Shown: positions 1 to 13,371, counted from the first letter of the stretch. The stretch is DNA of 64,000 nt from Angiostrongylus vasorum (GCA_018806985.1 JADANN010000026.1:868001-932000); one strand, 5' to 3'. The notes: generated by a model from the sequence alone, not told the origin. Numbers and translations are program-made.

Positions 1-125
1 CTGAGGGATACGCCATGGATTCGAGTTCATTAAGCATCGCTTGGAGGTGATTGAATGCATATCTGGCCTTTACAATGACTCGAGGTGGCCTACGATGTAT
101 CGAGACAGTACTGCTTATCTAAATC
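1..125 (-). mobile_element. tRNA-derived SINE, 3' part (cut by window edge)
   Basis: Reverse-strand copy of the dispersed SINE seen complete at 31743-32021. It matches that element's distal half: the conserved stretch around the ATGCATTCAA...CCAGATATGCATTCA region and the GATGTATCGAG block. The tRNA-like head is missing, because the copy decays near 125. Confidence 0.7.
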
Positions 126-845
126 AGCACAGCAAATAAGAAGATTTGATAGTGTCGTCTTAATATCAACAATGACAAGGTTTGCAAACTAGGTGTAATT
201 GTCAGTGAATTCTAATTGAGATTTACAAATGTTGTGCAGCACATTGGACGTTGATGTGTAATGAGGCATATATAAACTTTATTTTCTGTTACTTCTTGAT
301 TTTACAATGGAAAAAAGTAGTAAATAGCACATCCCAAAGCTCGCACTTCCGATATCCAAAGCTGATGCGCTGAAATCTAACAGGAGGAAGAGTATGCAGC
401 TACAGATTTAGCACGAAAACCCTAAAAATGCCACGAATGGATACACACGGCAACAAATGGCTTAGCATTGAATTCTTCTTCCGTTGCACACATAGTACGA
501 AAAACGAAGAGTATAATAGCATGAAGATTTAAAGAATCAAAAGAGTAGAAAATCAAAAAGAGAAAAAAACAAACTGGCGTAAATAAAGGAATTTTCGCGA
601 ATTATTAAAGTTAAAATGTACGGCGTTGGTCACTCTGTGAGAGATATGCCATTCATGGATGCGTATTTGGGCTAAACAATGACCTGCAGGACCTGCCCAT
701 AATCTAGTCATTGCTGAAGTCCTCAGAGACATATATACTAGCAATTTGTCCAGCCCAGAGGGATGGACGGGTTGGTTTTTCCGGGGCAGGTCTTCGACTA
801 AAACTTTACAGTAACGACGATAAAGATTATAAATCAGTGGTCACA
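126..845. other. AT-rich intergenic DNA, no recognised feature
   Basis: No exon with plausible splice signals, RNA gene or window-repeated element was recognised here. The short open frames near 553-992 are chance or run into the (AT)n tract. Confidence 0.5.
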
Positions 846-849
846 GTCC

Positions 850-920
850 ATATATATGTGCATACAGTCCATATATACATATATATATGGACATATATAC
901 GTGTACATTTATATATATAT

Positions 921-982
<62 letters not shown>
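850..982. repeat. (AT)n microsatellite with imperfect left flank
   Basis: Alternating T/A with ATAC and GTAC interruptions on the left becomes an uninterrupted (AT)n run from about 931 to 980. The open frames across it (repeating I-Y) are low-complexity artefacts. Confidence 0.95.
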
Positions 983-3080
983 GTCTTTCTAGAACAAAGA
1001 AAACGGTTAAACAGTTTGCGATGCATGGCCAACAGATTAGTTATTCGGTAGAGATTCAGCCCACGGCGTAGTCTTCGATGGGTCCACCGACTGATCACAG
1101 GAATCGCTACTTACTACGATACCCCAAAGAAGTTTGGACCGAAGGCAGCAAGCTTCTTTCTGATCTAGAAAGGCTATCAAATGGCTGTGTTATAGACATG
1201 AGAGCGGCTGAACAATTCTAAATAGATAAGTCAGGTAACACTCTACTCAACCAGCAAATGCATATATATCAGTCATGAAAAAGCAACAAGCAAAGCGTCC
1301 AGATGCTACCTAACCCACGTAGGAACCAGATTCTCCACGCAAAGAAAAGAATCACGTGGAGGACGTGCTAGGACTTGAACAGTAAAGATGACCCTTGTAA
1401 GTAAGTTTCTTTCAGCATTAAATATCTAGCTTTGGAATATAGAAACTTCCAGGTGCCACCTTGTAATGTTGTAATGTCTCTTCATTTCTACTTTTTTATA
1501 AATCATTTCAATCCTGCGAAGTTGTTATTTACTATTTTATCTGAAATGCTTCCATCCCGTTATTTTCAAATGTACTCCTTTAAGCAAAGCATTATACCCG
1601 CCGAGTTTTATGCTAGAGTGGAAAACTCGACTGAGGTTTCTGCTCGAATTATTATTTAAAGACACTTCCATTAATAAACGACCAATTAGCCACTAGTTGA
1701 GCAAGTTCTAGTCTGAGGATGAAAGCCTCAACAACTGCCATCTTAAAAGGTCTAAGACCGTGAAGTAGTGAGAGCACTATTTGTTTCGTTTCGAATGCAC
1801 TTACTATTATTGAGCAACTAAGAATAATAATTTAAGAGTACACAGGGGAAGAATTCTATGTCATATCAGATTTCTTGGAAAAACTCACAAGTTTTTCAAA
1901 AGTTGATTTAAAATGCGGAATGCTAGTGGAGAAGTCCGATGAGTTAAGGCAAAAAACTCTGTCAAGACCAGTATGTTCCTCAGTCCTATTACCAAGCGAC
2001 TACTACTTTTTGTTAAATTTGAATATTTCCTTTCGCAAGGAAAAAAATTTACCAATGGAGAGGCAGTCATTAGCCCTTCAGCGATTTCATCGGTTAGAAA
2101 GATTTAATTTTTTTTATGAAAGGGCGGATCTTTACGATTTTATAGCAAGAGGTTGGCTAAAGCGCAGTGAGTTTTAAAGTTCTTATCCAGAATCGAGTTG
2201 AATTATGAAAAGTTCCTCATTCATTCTAAAAACAGTATCGACCAGATAAGTCGATTTCATTGTATAACTGTCCCTTTCTCAAAAGTGTTTTTTCCTTACA
2301 CATTGTAAGAAGCTCTTCATAGCTCAAAGTGAACTTTAAGGATTAAAATAAAAAATAATAGAATCTATCACCGAGGCATGAGCTTCGCTAGTCCACTAAG
2401 ATGAAGGTTCCATTCCCTAGAACCTATAAACCGCATTTCTTCGGTTTTTTTCTAAATTGTGGCTCGCATCTCGAAAAGAGAAGCAATTGCACAAACGGGA
2501 CTTCGTAGTCCAGAAATGACGCTGATTTTTTCAAACGCGTCGCTCATTTTTTGGGGCTTTCTCCTTTTTGTTTGCGTTTGCAAATAGCGTTTCGACGTCT
2601 CCGTCCTCTTCTGAGCAGGTTGATTCGAGTCGATTGTCCACCGCCATTCGTTCTTGCAATGTGGGCCTTCGTTGTTGTATCGACTCAAATCTTATGGAAA
2701 CGAGTATCGCTTGAGTGAAATTTCCCCACTTCAAGGAAACATTGGTTATTCACGCCAAGGTTAAATGGAAGTCGGCTTTTGCAAAATATTGCTACGCTAT
2801 GTGGCAGCTAAGTATATTGCACCGACTTCTGCAGGGATAACGGGCAAGCGGATGCACATCAGCAGTTCATATTGGGCAGTAATAAACCAATAGTGGTTCT
2901 GTATGAAATAACAGTGCCGAATGATAAAGATCCACTCTAACAGTGGTCCACTTCATCGTATTCGCCTTTACGCGACCACGAAGATCCACAAAACAAGGAC
3001 GAACGACAGTGGACAGTCGACTCAAATTATGGCGGCTTATGGCTTCCGACCAGCAAAATTTTTGCATAAGCTTATTTATA
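983..3080. other. Intergenic DNA, mostly unassigned
   Basis: No supported gene. A short stretch near 2745-2785 resembles the terminus shared by the Penelope-like copies at 10.7 and 30.4 kb (a CCAAGGTTAA..GAAAGTCG-like block), so an old PLE end may lie there. A 100-codon open frame at 1875-2177 has no recognisable domain or splice context. Confidence 0.4.
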
Positions 3081-3617
3081 GTCTTAACCTTTTTTATTTA
3101 CTGCCTATTCCTTTTAACGGCAGGGTATGTTGCGAAATATAACTTCTATAATGCTGAGATATTTGCAAAACTCGGACCGCAGGTGTCTGCGGTGGGAAGG
3201 ACACGCTATTGTCCTTTCCAGGGAGAAACGCGTTCACCACCACACCATGCGGGTCCTTCGTTTCGCCTATCTCTTAGCTAGTTCTATCGATTTTTTGCTA
3301 TCAGCAATCACCTGCCAACGGGATTGATCTGGGGTGCCCAAATCGGCAACAGAACCCAGTTAACCTGAGAGGCAGGCGAAACGAACGACCCGCATGGTGT
3401 GGTGGTGAACGCGTTGCTCCCCCGGAAAGGACAATAGCGCGTTCGTTCCGCACCGCAGACATCTGCGGTCCGGAGTTTTGCAAATATCTGAGCATTATAG
3501 AACTTGTTTATAGTGTTAACTTTTCTTTACTGCCTGTTACAATTTTTCACGGTAGGTTATTATGTGTGACTCAACTATAACCATGCTTAGATGTTTGCAA
3601 AACTCCGGACCGCAAGT
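3081..3617. repeat. Repeat C inverted pair plus a third partial copy
   Basis: A reverse copy (about 3081-3345) is followed by a forward copy (about 3346-3510) and then a further diverged reverse piece to 3617. The two main arms share the blocks ACCCGCATGGTGTGGTGG, GAACGCGTT, AATAGCGCGTTCG and GTTTTGCAAATATCT in opposite orientation, so the locus can fold into a long hairpin. It is non-coding, and the same unit recurs at least eight more times in the window. Confidence 0.8.
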
Positions 3618-4504
3618 GAAGATCCGTCGCCTTATTCAGTTGTTATCTGGGGTGAATTGAATCGCTTTTTTTAAGACACATTAGTTAGTATATCAACCAG
3701 CTATCCCCTAATGTGAATCCGGTCCAATACCACTAACCTGTTATAGTTAGAAGTTCAACTAGCAGTTTAGTAACTACTATTAGTTATTTATTGTAGGGTG
3801 TGGTTCAAAAAGCTTAGTAGTTTTCCTCTTCAGGCTGGAACATTCGATGTCTTCGTCGGCTAGAAGAGCTTCATAGGGACATTAGACAAAACATTTAAGG
3901 AAATTGTGCACGACACAACAGTTTGTTTCCCCTAATTCAGTACTCATTACATGGCAATGTCATTTAATGCACTTTTTTTCCCTGCAAAATTTGCCATATA
4001 AATTGCATTGCTTCCAAATCGAACTGCTTATTTCTATATATCAAGTCGCTTTTAGACAAACAAACAGAAAACAAGAACGACATCTAAAAAAATACAGGCG
4101 TGAGGCAAAGCTAACCAGCTACAGCCCGTTCACTGCCTTTTCGTCATCCATTTTCTTTGCACAAAGTGCTTAATCGCCGTTCCAGTATCGTCATCACTGG
4201 CAATTTCCAGATCTTGCGGATACAGTTAGACTTGTCTTCTTACCACTGGGTTGCAAACGAAATTTTGTAAGAGGACAGTTGTCTTATTTTATTCAGGTAA
4301 AATTTGCTGCTCTTTAGAACTGCTCCCTCTTCTTTATTGTTTCAACGCCTACATATGACATGTTGTGTTTGTCAAGGCACTATTTATGCTCACAGCCGCC
4401 GCTTCTACGCTGAAAATCTTTTAAAGAAATTTAAGTTCCGCTTTCGGTTGCTTAAAATCTTAGTTCTAAACGTTTTTAAACGGAAAGGATGCTGGACAAA
4501 GGAT

Positions 4505-4560
4505 TCCTATTTACTGCATATTCCTCTTCATAGCAGGGTATGGTGTGGATTATAACAACT
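4505..4560 (-). repeat. Repeat C terminal fragment
   Basis: This resembles the outer end of repeat C in reverse orientation (TTTACTGCxTATTCC, then GCAGGGTAT...GATTATAAC). It stops where RTE-1 copy 1 begins. A forward-oriented outer end sits just beyond that LINE's 3' end at 7996, so the LINE is bracketed by repeat C arms. Confidence 0.5.
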
Positions 4561-4585
4561 ATACACCTGCAGGTTAATTCTGGTT

Positions 4586-7500
4586 GAGCCACGGATCTCG
4601 AGCAGGTTAATCGCGAGGCTACGTGGCGCGTCCCCAGGTGGCGGATAGGGGTTAATCGCGGACCAAAAGCGACCTTTGCTTACCTGAGACGCAAATGGAT
4701 CCAGGGGATGGACTCCCTGTTCCAGCTGCGCCGATTCGGCACATACTTTCTGCATTTACGGGACGTATTCATGCACTCGTGTGTGGGTGCGTTCTAGTCT
4801 ATGCAGATTGTATTCTGCGAGTCAAATCGACCAAAAGCCTCCAATCAAGTGACAGGGAAGTATATGGGAGGCAATTAGGGAGTCTCCCTCCAACAAATAA
4901 GCTCCATGTCCACACTGGGAGAGCCTGGCAAGCCACCCTTGAGTATACCCAGCCACCACGACCAGAGACCAGCAAGCTATACGTGGGTATCAAAAATGCT
5001 AAACACAGCAAAAAAAACGGGCCTCATTCTCCCTGACGCCGAAAGAACCCCCATTTCGGCAGCGTTGGGTAGGAGAAGTATAAAGATGCTTATAAAGTCT
5101 CAGGTCCATTATTAGCTCGCAAATCGTAAAGGACTAAGGTGATGATCCGCTCCTACAATGCATGCACACTTGCATCCGAGTCCTCGATAGAAGACTTGCT
5201 CATGCAAGCAAGAAGGATAAAGTACGACATCATCGGCCTGGCCGAGACGAGAAGACGCCAGCCTTTCAACGTCGTCTATGTCACCGGAGAAGAACTGTTG
5301 CTCGGTACATGAGACAGTAGAGGTGTTGGCGGCGTCGGCATTATCGTCAACACGAGTTTGTCCATGAACATCGATTCATTCGAACAACTTATAACCCGAA
5401 TCGGACGTTTACGATTAAAAAGATGTGGATCAATTCCGGCTTCGTCGCTTACGCGCCGACATCAAACTATGACGAAGAAGAAGTCGAAGCATTCTATATG
5501 GACTTGGAGAAGTTCTACAGAGAAGACCACACATTCTTCAATGTCATCATTGGAGATTTCAACGCCAACGTTGGACCAAGAAGAACGTCTGAAGAACGTC
5601 ACATTGGGACCCACGGATTAGAATGGAACGAACAGAGTGAGCGGCTGTCTGAGTTTATCATGGCGACCAAGACAATCCATGGTAACTCACAATTCCAGAA
5701 GCCCCACCCTCATCCCTGGACGTGGGAGTCTCCCAATGGAGAGTACCATAATGAAATAGAGCACATTATAATAAATAGAAGGTTTTGTCTAACCGATGTC
5801 GCTGTTGTTCCAAAATTCTGCACGGGATCAGACCATTGTCTCCTTCGCGCAAGATTCTATTTCTCGCGCAAAGGAGAAAAAACCGCTAAATTCAAAAACC
5901 GAAGTACCCAGAACCACCGCAGACTGGGACTTATTCAATTCATTAGTAGGCTGTTGGGAAGATGCCGTTCTCGATTACATCGACGAAGAATACGATCGGC
6001 TCATTCAACATCTTCACGTTAGCGCTGTGAAAGCTGAGAGTCCGAAAGTCACCGAGAGACGTTTGTCTCTAGAAACACTCGAGCTAATACGCCAGCGTGG
6101 AATCGCACGAGCTGCAGGCAACCGCGAACTAACGTCCGAACTTGCAAAACAATGCGGATAGGCGATAAAAGAAGATCTTAAAGAGAGAAGAGCAGCAGTA
6201 ATGGTCGAAGATGTAGAGGCTGGGAAAAGCATTCGCAAAGGTAACCGAAGCTTCGCCAATTACAAGATCAAAATGGTTGCACTCCGGCGCCCAGACGGAA
6301 CAGTCACAGCGTCCAGAAAGGCAGTGGAGAAAATTATTCACGAATACTACTCGGATCTCTTCGATAGCCACGTTTCTCCTTCCGTCATATGAAATAAAGG
6401 AGGATGGATATGTTGTACAACCGGTTCTCGCTTCCGAAATCCGACAAGCCATTTCGTCGGTGAAAAATCGAACAACACCAGGTCCAGACAGGATAAGACC
6501 AGAACACCTGAAGAACCTTCCGTCAATCCTCGTAAACACACTGGCTCGGCTCTTCACACGTTACCTGTCCGAATGCAAGGTCCCGACCCACTGGAAGACC
6601 AGCAGGACCGTGTTATTGTTCAAGAAGGGTGACCTACACGATATCGGCAACTATCGTCCAATCTGCTTACTGTCTGTCGTCTACAAACTTTTCACTCGAG
6701 CCATCCTAAACAGGATTGACAGAACACTGGATGAAGGACAGCCATGTGAACAAGCAGGGTTTCGAAAAGGATTTAGTACGATGGACCACATCCACACGGT
6801 AACAAGGCTCATTGAAGTATCGCGAGAGTACAAAAAGACCGCTCTGTCTCACTTTCATCAATTTACAGAAGGCCTTTGATTCAGTCGAGATAGAAGCAGT
6901 CTTGGAAGCCCTGGGTAGTCAAGGGTCCCCACTCAGTACATAAAGATTCTTCGTGAGCTATACAAAAAATTTCACAACCAAGGTATCACCGTTCTACGAC
7001 GATATTATCATTGACGTCAAAAGAGGAGTTAGGCAAGGCGATACCATCTCGCCAAAATTATGTAGCGCCACCCATCCAGAACGTCATGCGAACATTGGAA
7101 TGGGATAATATGGGGAGTGAAAATCGATGGTCGGCAGTTACACGATCTTCGCTTTGCTGATGACATCGTCCTTATAACACCAAACGTTAGCCAAGCGGAA
7201 CGTATGCTTACTGACTTTAATAAAGCCTGTGGAAAGATTGGTCTTCAACTAAATCTCACAGAAAACGATGTTCATGAAGAACGGATTGGTTTCGCATGCC
7301 CCATTCATGCTCAACGGAACGAATACCTCCGAATGCTCCAGTTATATCAATCTAGGTCGGGAAATCAATATGATGAACGACTTAGCTCCAGAGCTGAGCA
7401 GAAAGGAAACGAGCGGCTTGGGGTGCTTTCAAGAGCATCGAGGATGTGGTGAAAGAGAACAAGGAACACCCGACTCCGTGCCCACCTTTTCGACTCAACG

Positions 7501-7996
7501 GTACTTCCTGCCCGTAACGTATGCGTCAGAAACTTGGTCGCTGCGTAAGCAGGATGAAAGATCACTCAGCGTTATTGAACGCTCTGTCCAAAGGACGATG
7601 CTAGGAGTATCCCGTTTCGACACAAGTAAGGGAAGGGATCGGAAGCTCCGATCTGCGTCGACGATCAAAAATCAAAGATGCTGTTCTGTACGCCAAACAA
7701 TCGAAGATGAGGTGGGCCGAACACGTAATGCCTATGAATGGCAACCGATGGACAAGAGCCGTTAGTGACTGGATTCCTCGAGATGTCAAACGTACTGCAG
7801 GAAGACCACCGACCCCATGGTCAGAGTTCTTCACAAAGAGCCTTGAAGAAAAGATATGATGCTCGACGAGTCCCTAGAGCGAGCAGAACCCATTGGGCTA
7901 CTCTTGCACGCGACAGGGAAAAATGGAAGAGTTACTGGCGCCCGCTCGAGTCACTCGACGATCAACAGGGACTACAGGTGATACAGGTGATACACC
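4586..7996 (+). mobile_element. RTE-1 LINE copy 1, nearly full length, frame-broken
   Basis: This is a non-LTR retrotransposon of the RTE class. It begins with a 5' leader shared with copies 2, 4, 5 and 6 (CCACGGATCTC, then GGCTACGTGGCGCG). An apurinic-type endonuclease follows: GDFNANVGP near 5551, TWESPNGEY near 5718, GSDHCLLRARF near 5826. The reverse transcriptase comes next: TPGPDRIRPEHLKNLP near 6480, NYRPICLLSVVYKLF near 6652, GFRKGFSTMDHIHT near 6760, and catalytic RFADDIVLITP at about 7150. The C-terminal tail carries a HWATLARDREKWKSYW motif near 7890. Several frameshifts and stops break the single long ORF expected of the family. The 3' end carries two tandem GTGATACAG units. The copy cannot encode a working protein as read. 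Confidence 0.93.
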
Positions 7997-8044
7997 TGCA
8001 GACACCTGCGGTCCGGAGTTTTGCAAATATCTCAGCATTATTGA
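7996..8044 (+). repeat. Repeat C terminal fragment
   Basis: Contains GACACCTGCGGTCCGGAG and TTTTGCAAATATCTCAGCAT, the outer end of repeat C. It directly abuts the 3' tail of RTE-1 copy 1. Confidence 0.75.
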
Positions 8045-8099
8045 AACTAATGGATTTCGTTACAGCGCTTCAATGATGTTATTGTTTCTGGAAGATTTA

Positions 8100-10360
8100 T
8101 AAATTTGTAGTCGATTAGCATGGAAGCAGACTCACCAAACAATCACTATGATTATCCTTATGTTCGTTTTTAAGTGGCGTTTCATCACTCACCCACCCAT
8201 TGAGGTGAATGTTGCTGGCTGACGCAGGATTTACCTTTCATTGCGCATCACCTTTGAAACTGAAACTGAAAAAGTCCATACGAAGCGCTTTTTTCGGGCT
8301 TTTTAGCTGTTCTGTTCTCTTCAATACGACGAACCATCGTTATATTATGCTATTCGGCTTTCACGCTGCCTATCAAACAGCAGCCTCCGGTTGTCATATT
8401 TAGGGGGTCGTTACCAACATCTATAAAGGGCTAAGGCCTTCTCCGTCATGAAGACTCACGTCTCGATGAGAGAGATAATTAGAAGTCCAAATAAAGGTGT
8501 GTAACTGAAAACGATTGACTAAGTATACGCGTAATATTAAACAAAGATGTTGACCTCACACAACATTTGCCCGTGCCGGTGTAGCAAGCCGTGGTATTTC
8601 TACCCAACCGTTATTTATAAGTATTCCTAGAAAAGGTAATGGCATATTTCATTTAAAGTTTTGTGAAATAATCATGATCGATCAATTACCATTAGTAATC
8701 AAAAAGTACCAGAGCAAATGATATCTTACTACAACACTGAATGATTCCACTCAGAAGGTTCGAATATTGTTCCCTAATGTATTTGGAACACCTGCACATC
8801 GGATGTAGCCATTGATTTTACTTGAGTGTAGTTGCTGCTAACGCTGGAACTAGGTTTATGCTTCTTTTCGTGGTACCATTTAAAGGCGCTAAGATATCCA
8901 TAGGCGAGCGGAGCTTACATTATAGAATGTCTTTGCCTTGACTTATCCATATCATGGAAGTGAGAGCTGTGGAGTTCTATCATCAATAATTCGATTCTAG
9001 ACGCTGGTGATTGAATTCATCGTGCAGTGAACCCCATAAATGAAATAACTTGAGGCAAATCACAGTACTTATTTTTAGCAAACATAATATCGTATTCACC
9101 GCTTTCTTCCATGTTATGGGAGTTTCTGGTCGAGCCTAAGTAATTCTTCAATATTACTTGTTTACATGCTCGGCGACTTTCGATCCACTAATGTTGCGTG
9201 TTCTTTCTCTGATTAACACTATGATTCGTTACTGTTGCCTGTACGGGTTTTAGACAGTACTTTTCACAGGAATCAGCCCTAAGAGGTATACGTCGTCCTG
9301 ACTAAACGAATGAGCATAATCAATGGATATGTACTGTATAAATTTTTTTAACACTACTCATTTCTAGTAATCTCCTTGTTTCATAGCACTATTTCGAAGG
9401 CATTCCTTTACTTGATAATATGGCTTCTATACAGATAAAATGTTTCCACTGTTTAGTTTCATTTCATATCCGGTTACCATTTTTCTTCAAATTAAGTCTT
9501 TTTCTGGACTTCACTAAGCACTACAAGCTTGATTAAGGCATATTGGTGAGATCGTTCTTGAGGGCCATGACGTAGCCTTATATTCTGTTCATGGTCTTCT
9601 TATGCGTCGCCGCAGAAATAAGGTAACTTATGTGGATTTAGATTCACACCTTGAAAAGTGGTTCATTCTTAGAGCGCTAATATTATCACTTGATCCTTTC
9701 AACGTATCTGTTGCTTTTGTTAGAAATCTGTTCAACAGCTCAACATAATTTAGAAGATGAACCAAGTTATCAGCTCTTACTCAATACCGTTTATTATAGC
9801 ACTCTACTCTGTTACGACTCTGACTCTGAAAAACGAACAGCAATTGATAGATTGTTAATGGTTCGGTGAAAATTTTACTGTTTTTGCTTGTTTGCGAATA
9901 TCACAACGCAGAAGTCAAAAAGTATTAAAAAATACTTTGATGCCTCATTTTTGCTTTTTTCACTAGCTCACTAGCTTCTATGCGGTGTTGGTGTGTTGGA
10001 TTTTTGGCGGCTAACAAAAAATCAGAGTTTTTTACGTCTAACTTTCCTTAATTCCCAGCTTTAGAATATCGGAATTGTTCTAGTCCTTCTAAGAATTCAG
10101 CTGGGTTTACATATCCATATCAATATGTGCATAATTGGTGGCTCACCTCATATTCTACAACACACGACTTACTTGAATTAGTTACGAACGCATAGTTTTT
10201 CGTTATCATGCTTGGTAATAGACTGAGAAACATTTGAGTCCAAAAAATCCACGTCTTATTCTTTTTTTTCTTAATACTTCAACATTGAAGAACTACTCAC
10301 ACAATCTGTAACACAAGCAGAGCCTGAGCGTAGGCAAGAAAAAAGCTTGGTTTCTACGCA
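8100..10360. other. Intergenic DNA, no recognised feature
   Basis: I see no exon chain, RNA gene or repeat shared with the rest of the window. The only open frame in the track-sized range (8209-8403) has no recognisable content. Confidence 0.45.
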
Positions 10361-10363
10361 TTG

Positions 10364-10795
10364 TTTTTCTTGTTCAGAAATCGCGGGCTTGTTATACAGC
10401 ACACGTTTACTTCCATACAAAAACACACAATACAACAGTGGCTGACGTCTCAGCAGTATGGCCTTCATTGTAGGCTGAAACCGTATATTGATATGCAATT
10501 CACTAACCGAAAAGCTCTAAAATTACTAACTGTCTGTATTATCTCTATGGTAATTGTCGTAGAGATTCTCGTCTTTTTGCAAGCGTTATTGAAGATTTGG
10601 CCCAGTAAATTGCATATCAGTACACCCTTCCAGGCTCTGAAAAAGCGAAATCCGCCAAAATGTCAGCTACTGCTGTATTGTGTTTTTGTATGGAAATAAA
10701 TGTATGCTGTATAACAACCTCGCGGTTGCTGAACAAGAAAACTGACGCTTTCATACTCCAACGCCAAGGTTAATAGAAAGTCGATTCTGGAAACT
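10364..10795 (+). mobile_element. Penelope-like element terminal foldback (degenerate)
   Basis: The left arm (TTTCTTGTTCAG, TTACTTCCATACAAAAACAC) is the reverse complement of the right arm ending near 10742, with a diverged centre. The right arm contains CCAGGCTCTGAAAAAGCG and GTCAGCTACTGCTG, a decayed version of the hammerhead-like core seen at 30278. The right flank GTTAATAGAAAGTCGAT is shared with the 30.4-kb copy and, inverted, with the 50.3-kb PLE fragment. It is a terminal-repeat-only relic with no coding capacity. Assignment to PLE rests on that shared terminus. Confidence 0.6.
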
Positions 10796-10812
10796 GTTTT
10801 TACTCATTGTTT

Positions 10813-11030
10813 TCTGATCGATAGAACTATCTGAGATACAGGCGAAACGAAGCCTGGATGGTATTGTGGTGAACGCGTTAGCCCCCGGAAAGGATAATAG
10901 CGCGTTCGTTCCCCACCGTAGACACCTGCGAACCGGAGTTTTGCAAATATCTCAGCAATCTTGTGGTTGTATTTCGCTTATTACCTTGCCATAAAATTAT
11001 AGAAGGTAGAAAATAAAAAGTAAGCATTGT
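10813..11030 (+). repeat. Repeat C, forward copy
   Basis: Carries the consensus blocks GATCGATAGAACTA, GGCGAAACGAAG, GGTGAACGCGTTAGCCCCC, AATAGCGCGTTCG and GAGTTTTGCAAATATCTCAG, and the right end TTGCCATAAAATTATAG. It is non-coding. Confidence 0.8.
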
Positions 11031-11034
11031 TTTC

Positions 11035-12260
11035 TTTTCGTGAAAAAATTCTTTTTAAGGTTATACTACTTTTGTTGATCAATAACTTCGATAATCACAC
11101 TGAGTAACCGCCAAACATCTCAGTTTACGAAAAAGAAATGAAAGTGAAAAAGAAAGGTTTATTTACTGTTTACGCAGAACACTGGAAAAAGTCAAAGTGT
11201 AGTGAAAAGTTAACTCTAACGATAGGTCTATTATTGTGTCACTCAAAGAAAAAAACTATAAAATAAATGACCAGATTCGGAAAAAGAACGGATTTCGAGC
11301 GCTCGACATTGTCCAGATCTAGCCGCATCCCTTTTTTCTCGTTCGGCAATGGTTAGGGTAAGCTACATTCATATTTTCCTCTTTCTCCTTTTCTTTGCTC
11401 CACTGGGCAGAAAAAACGCTATAGTTGCTCTAGATAAAAAGCAAAGTGATTAATGAATGTTAAAGATTTGGAAAACGTGCTCAAATGGGCCGTGGCGCAA
11501 TGGTTGGCTTTGGCAAGAGGTCGTTATTGGGTAGGATAAGCATGGATAGGTGAGCTTGATAAACGACGAGAGGAATGACTTTGCGTCTTGAATAATCCAT
11601 TTGACAGAAAGAGTGAATTTGGAAAATATGTAACTGTGTATCTACTGAACCAAAAAAAATACATCATGCAACATCTTGCAAAGGATTGAAATTGAAAATT
11701 CACTATTATTTCAAATTTAGGAAACGCGACACCAATTTGGGTGTGAGTGAGAAGCTGATGATTTAATGTGATCTGACCGAGTATGTCTCCACTAATGCAA
11801 AAGATGAAGTGTTTAAGCTAAATTAAATCACGTTAGTCAAAACCTAATCCATTGTTACTTAATATTTGCTTTTAGTCTCCACTCCACCCCATGGCTACAT
11901 TAGAACACGCTCTCCTTCTATGTTACAAGTATTGCATAATAAAGAGAATGAAGTGTTGTTGCTATTCATTAATTTGCACGCCGATAAAACTTTCATTTGC
12001 ACGTGGATAAAACTACGCTGTGTGAAGACGTAGTACTCAATTCCGTCATCATCAAAAGAAATACACTCATTCTTCACGTCATAAATTGTCTTCAGAAAAT
12101 CACCTGATATTTGTGTGGTGAATTAGTCGCAACCTAGAACTACAGGACGAGATTGAGTGCAATGGGAAACAATAATCGGCCACACTGAGAACAAAGGACA
12201 AAGCTTCTGGACCTTAGCCAAATCTGGCGGGATTCGCTATGATTTCGGCTCTATCAGACA
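11035..12260. other. Intergenic DNA, no recognised feature
   Basis: Nothing supported. The only frame of note (11895-12077, - strand) has no domain or splice context. Confidence 0.4.
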
Positions 12261-12265
12261 GTGGA

Positions 12266-12415
12266 AATATGACTGAATGAATATCTGGCCTGTATAACAG
12301 GTTGCGATGACTTGTCGAAACGCCGAGTCAATGTTTGTTATGCCAACAGGCAGACACAATTTTGCCGACACCAAAAGATGGATGGCTTGGTTAGTTGGGC
12401 GCGTGAGATCAAACC
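12266..12415 (-). mobile_element. SINE fragment, diverged
   Basis: Read in reverse, it follows the SINE order: tRNA-like head remnant near 12405 (GATC..ACGCGCCC), CAACTAACCAAG-like spacer, then the ATATTCATTCA end near 12280. It is strongly diverged from the 31.7-kb copy. The open frames across it are artefacts. Confidence 0.5.
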
Positions 12416-13371
12416 AAAACCCAGGTATTCATTACAGTTTACTTCTAAACACTGCGCCACTTATGCCCATTCGGTTACACCAAATCGCTTTTCTTAGAAA
12501 TGTTAGTTACTAGTCGGAGTGCAAAAAAAGCTAAGTAAGCACATGTTGAAGTTCTTTTTATTTTTTGTTATTTACATGAGTCGATTTCTACAACTGGGCT
12601 GGCTATGGGTGAATTAATTTAGCACAATTATCATAAGTCAACGATTTTAAGTAAATCTTTCGTGAAAAACCCAAAAAAGTTTTAAACCCGCCCAACTGTT
12701 GTGAACTGATACCTCGGATTTTGACAAGCTGACAAGAACGCGTCGAATATTTTTTAACGTGGTCAAGCTGTCGCTTTCTTCACCATTTTCACAGCACTAT
12801 GGCTGAAATACAGTTTGCAGACTATAGTTAGAGCTTTTAAAGATGTTCTTCTGAGCCGCTCTAAATGAGTTCAACCAGATACCATAGGAATCCTGTTACA
12901 CTCTCCGGCGATTACTGTTTGAAATTTTTGTTCTGTGTCGAGTATTCGATCAGCAATCCGATTTCGACTTCAGAAAAACTCGATAAACCCTCGGATTTAA
13001 TTAAATCAACTCATTCGTTGAGTTCATAACCAAATAACACCAGCCTTATAATTCCTACTGTGTTTGCTTTGTAACTGCAAAATGGAACTGAGAAGGCGGA
13101 ACTAAAATTGACACCGGAACTAAAGTGTTATCAATATTGGAAAGAAGCTATGGTCGAAGCGTAGCACTGGGTTGCCTTAGCGTAATCCGCGATACTCGAT
13201 GCGAACGCCCACATTGCGTCCACTCGTCAATTTACTGACCATTCACGTCATTGGTTTCGTAAGCTCTGTATACTATTCAGTTATTCAACCATTTTTGCAT
13301 ATTTCATATCTGGTTGAGAGAAGGTACGTTGAAACTAGGTAGTCTAATCTAAATGAACTGAATTCATCAAC

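Noticed and set aside
841..1098. Open frames rich in I-Y on both strands
   Set aside because: Translations of the (AT)n tract.
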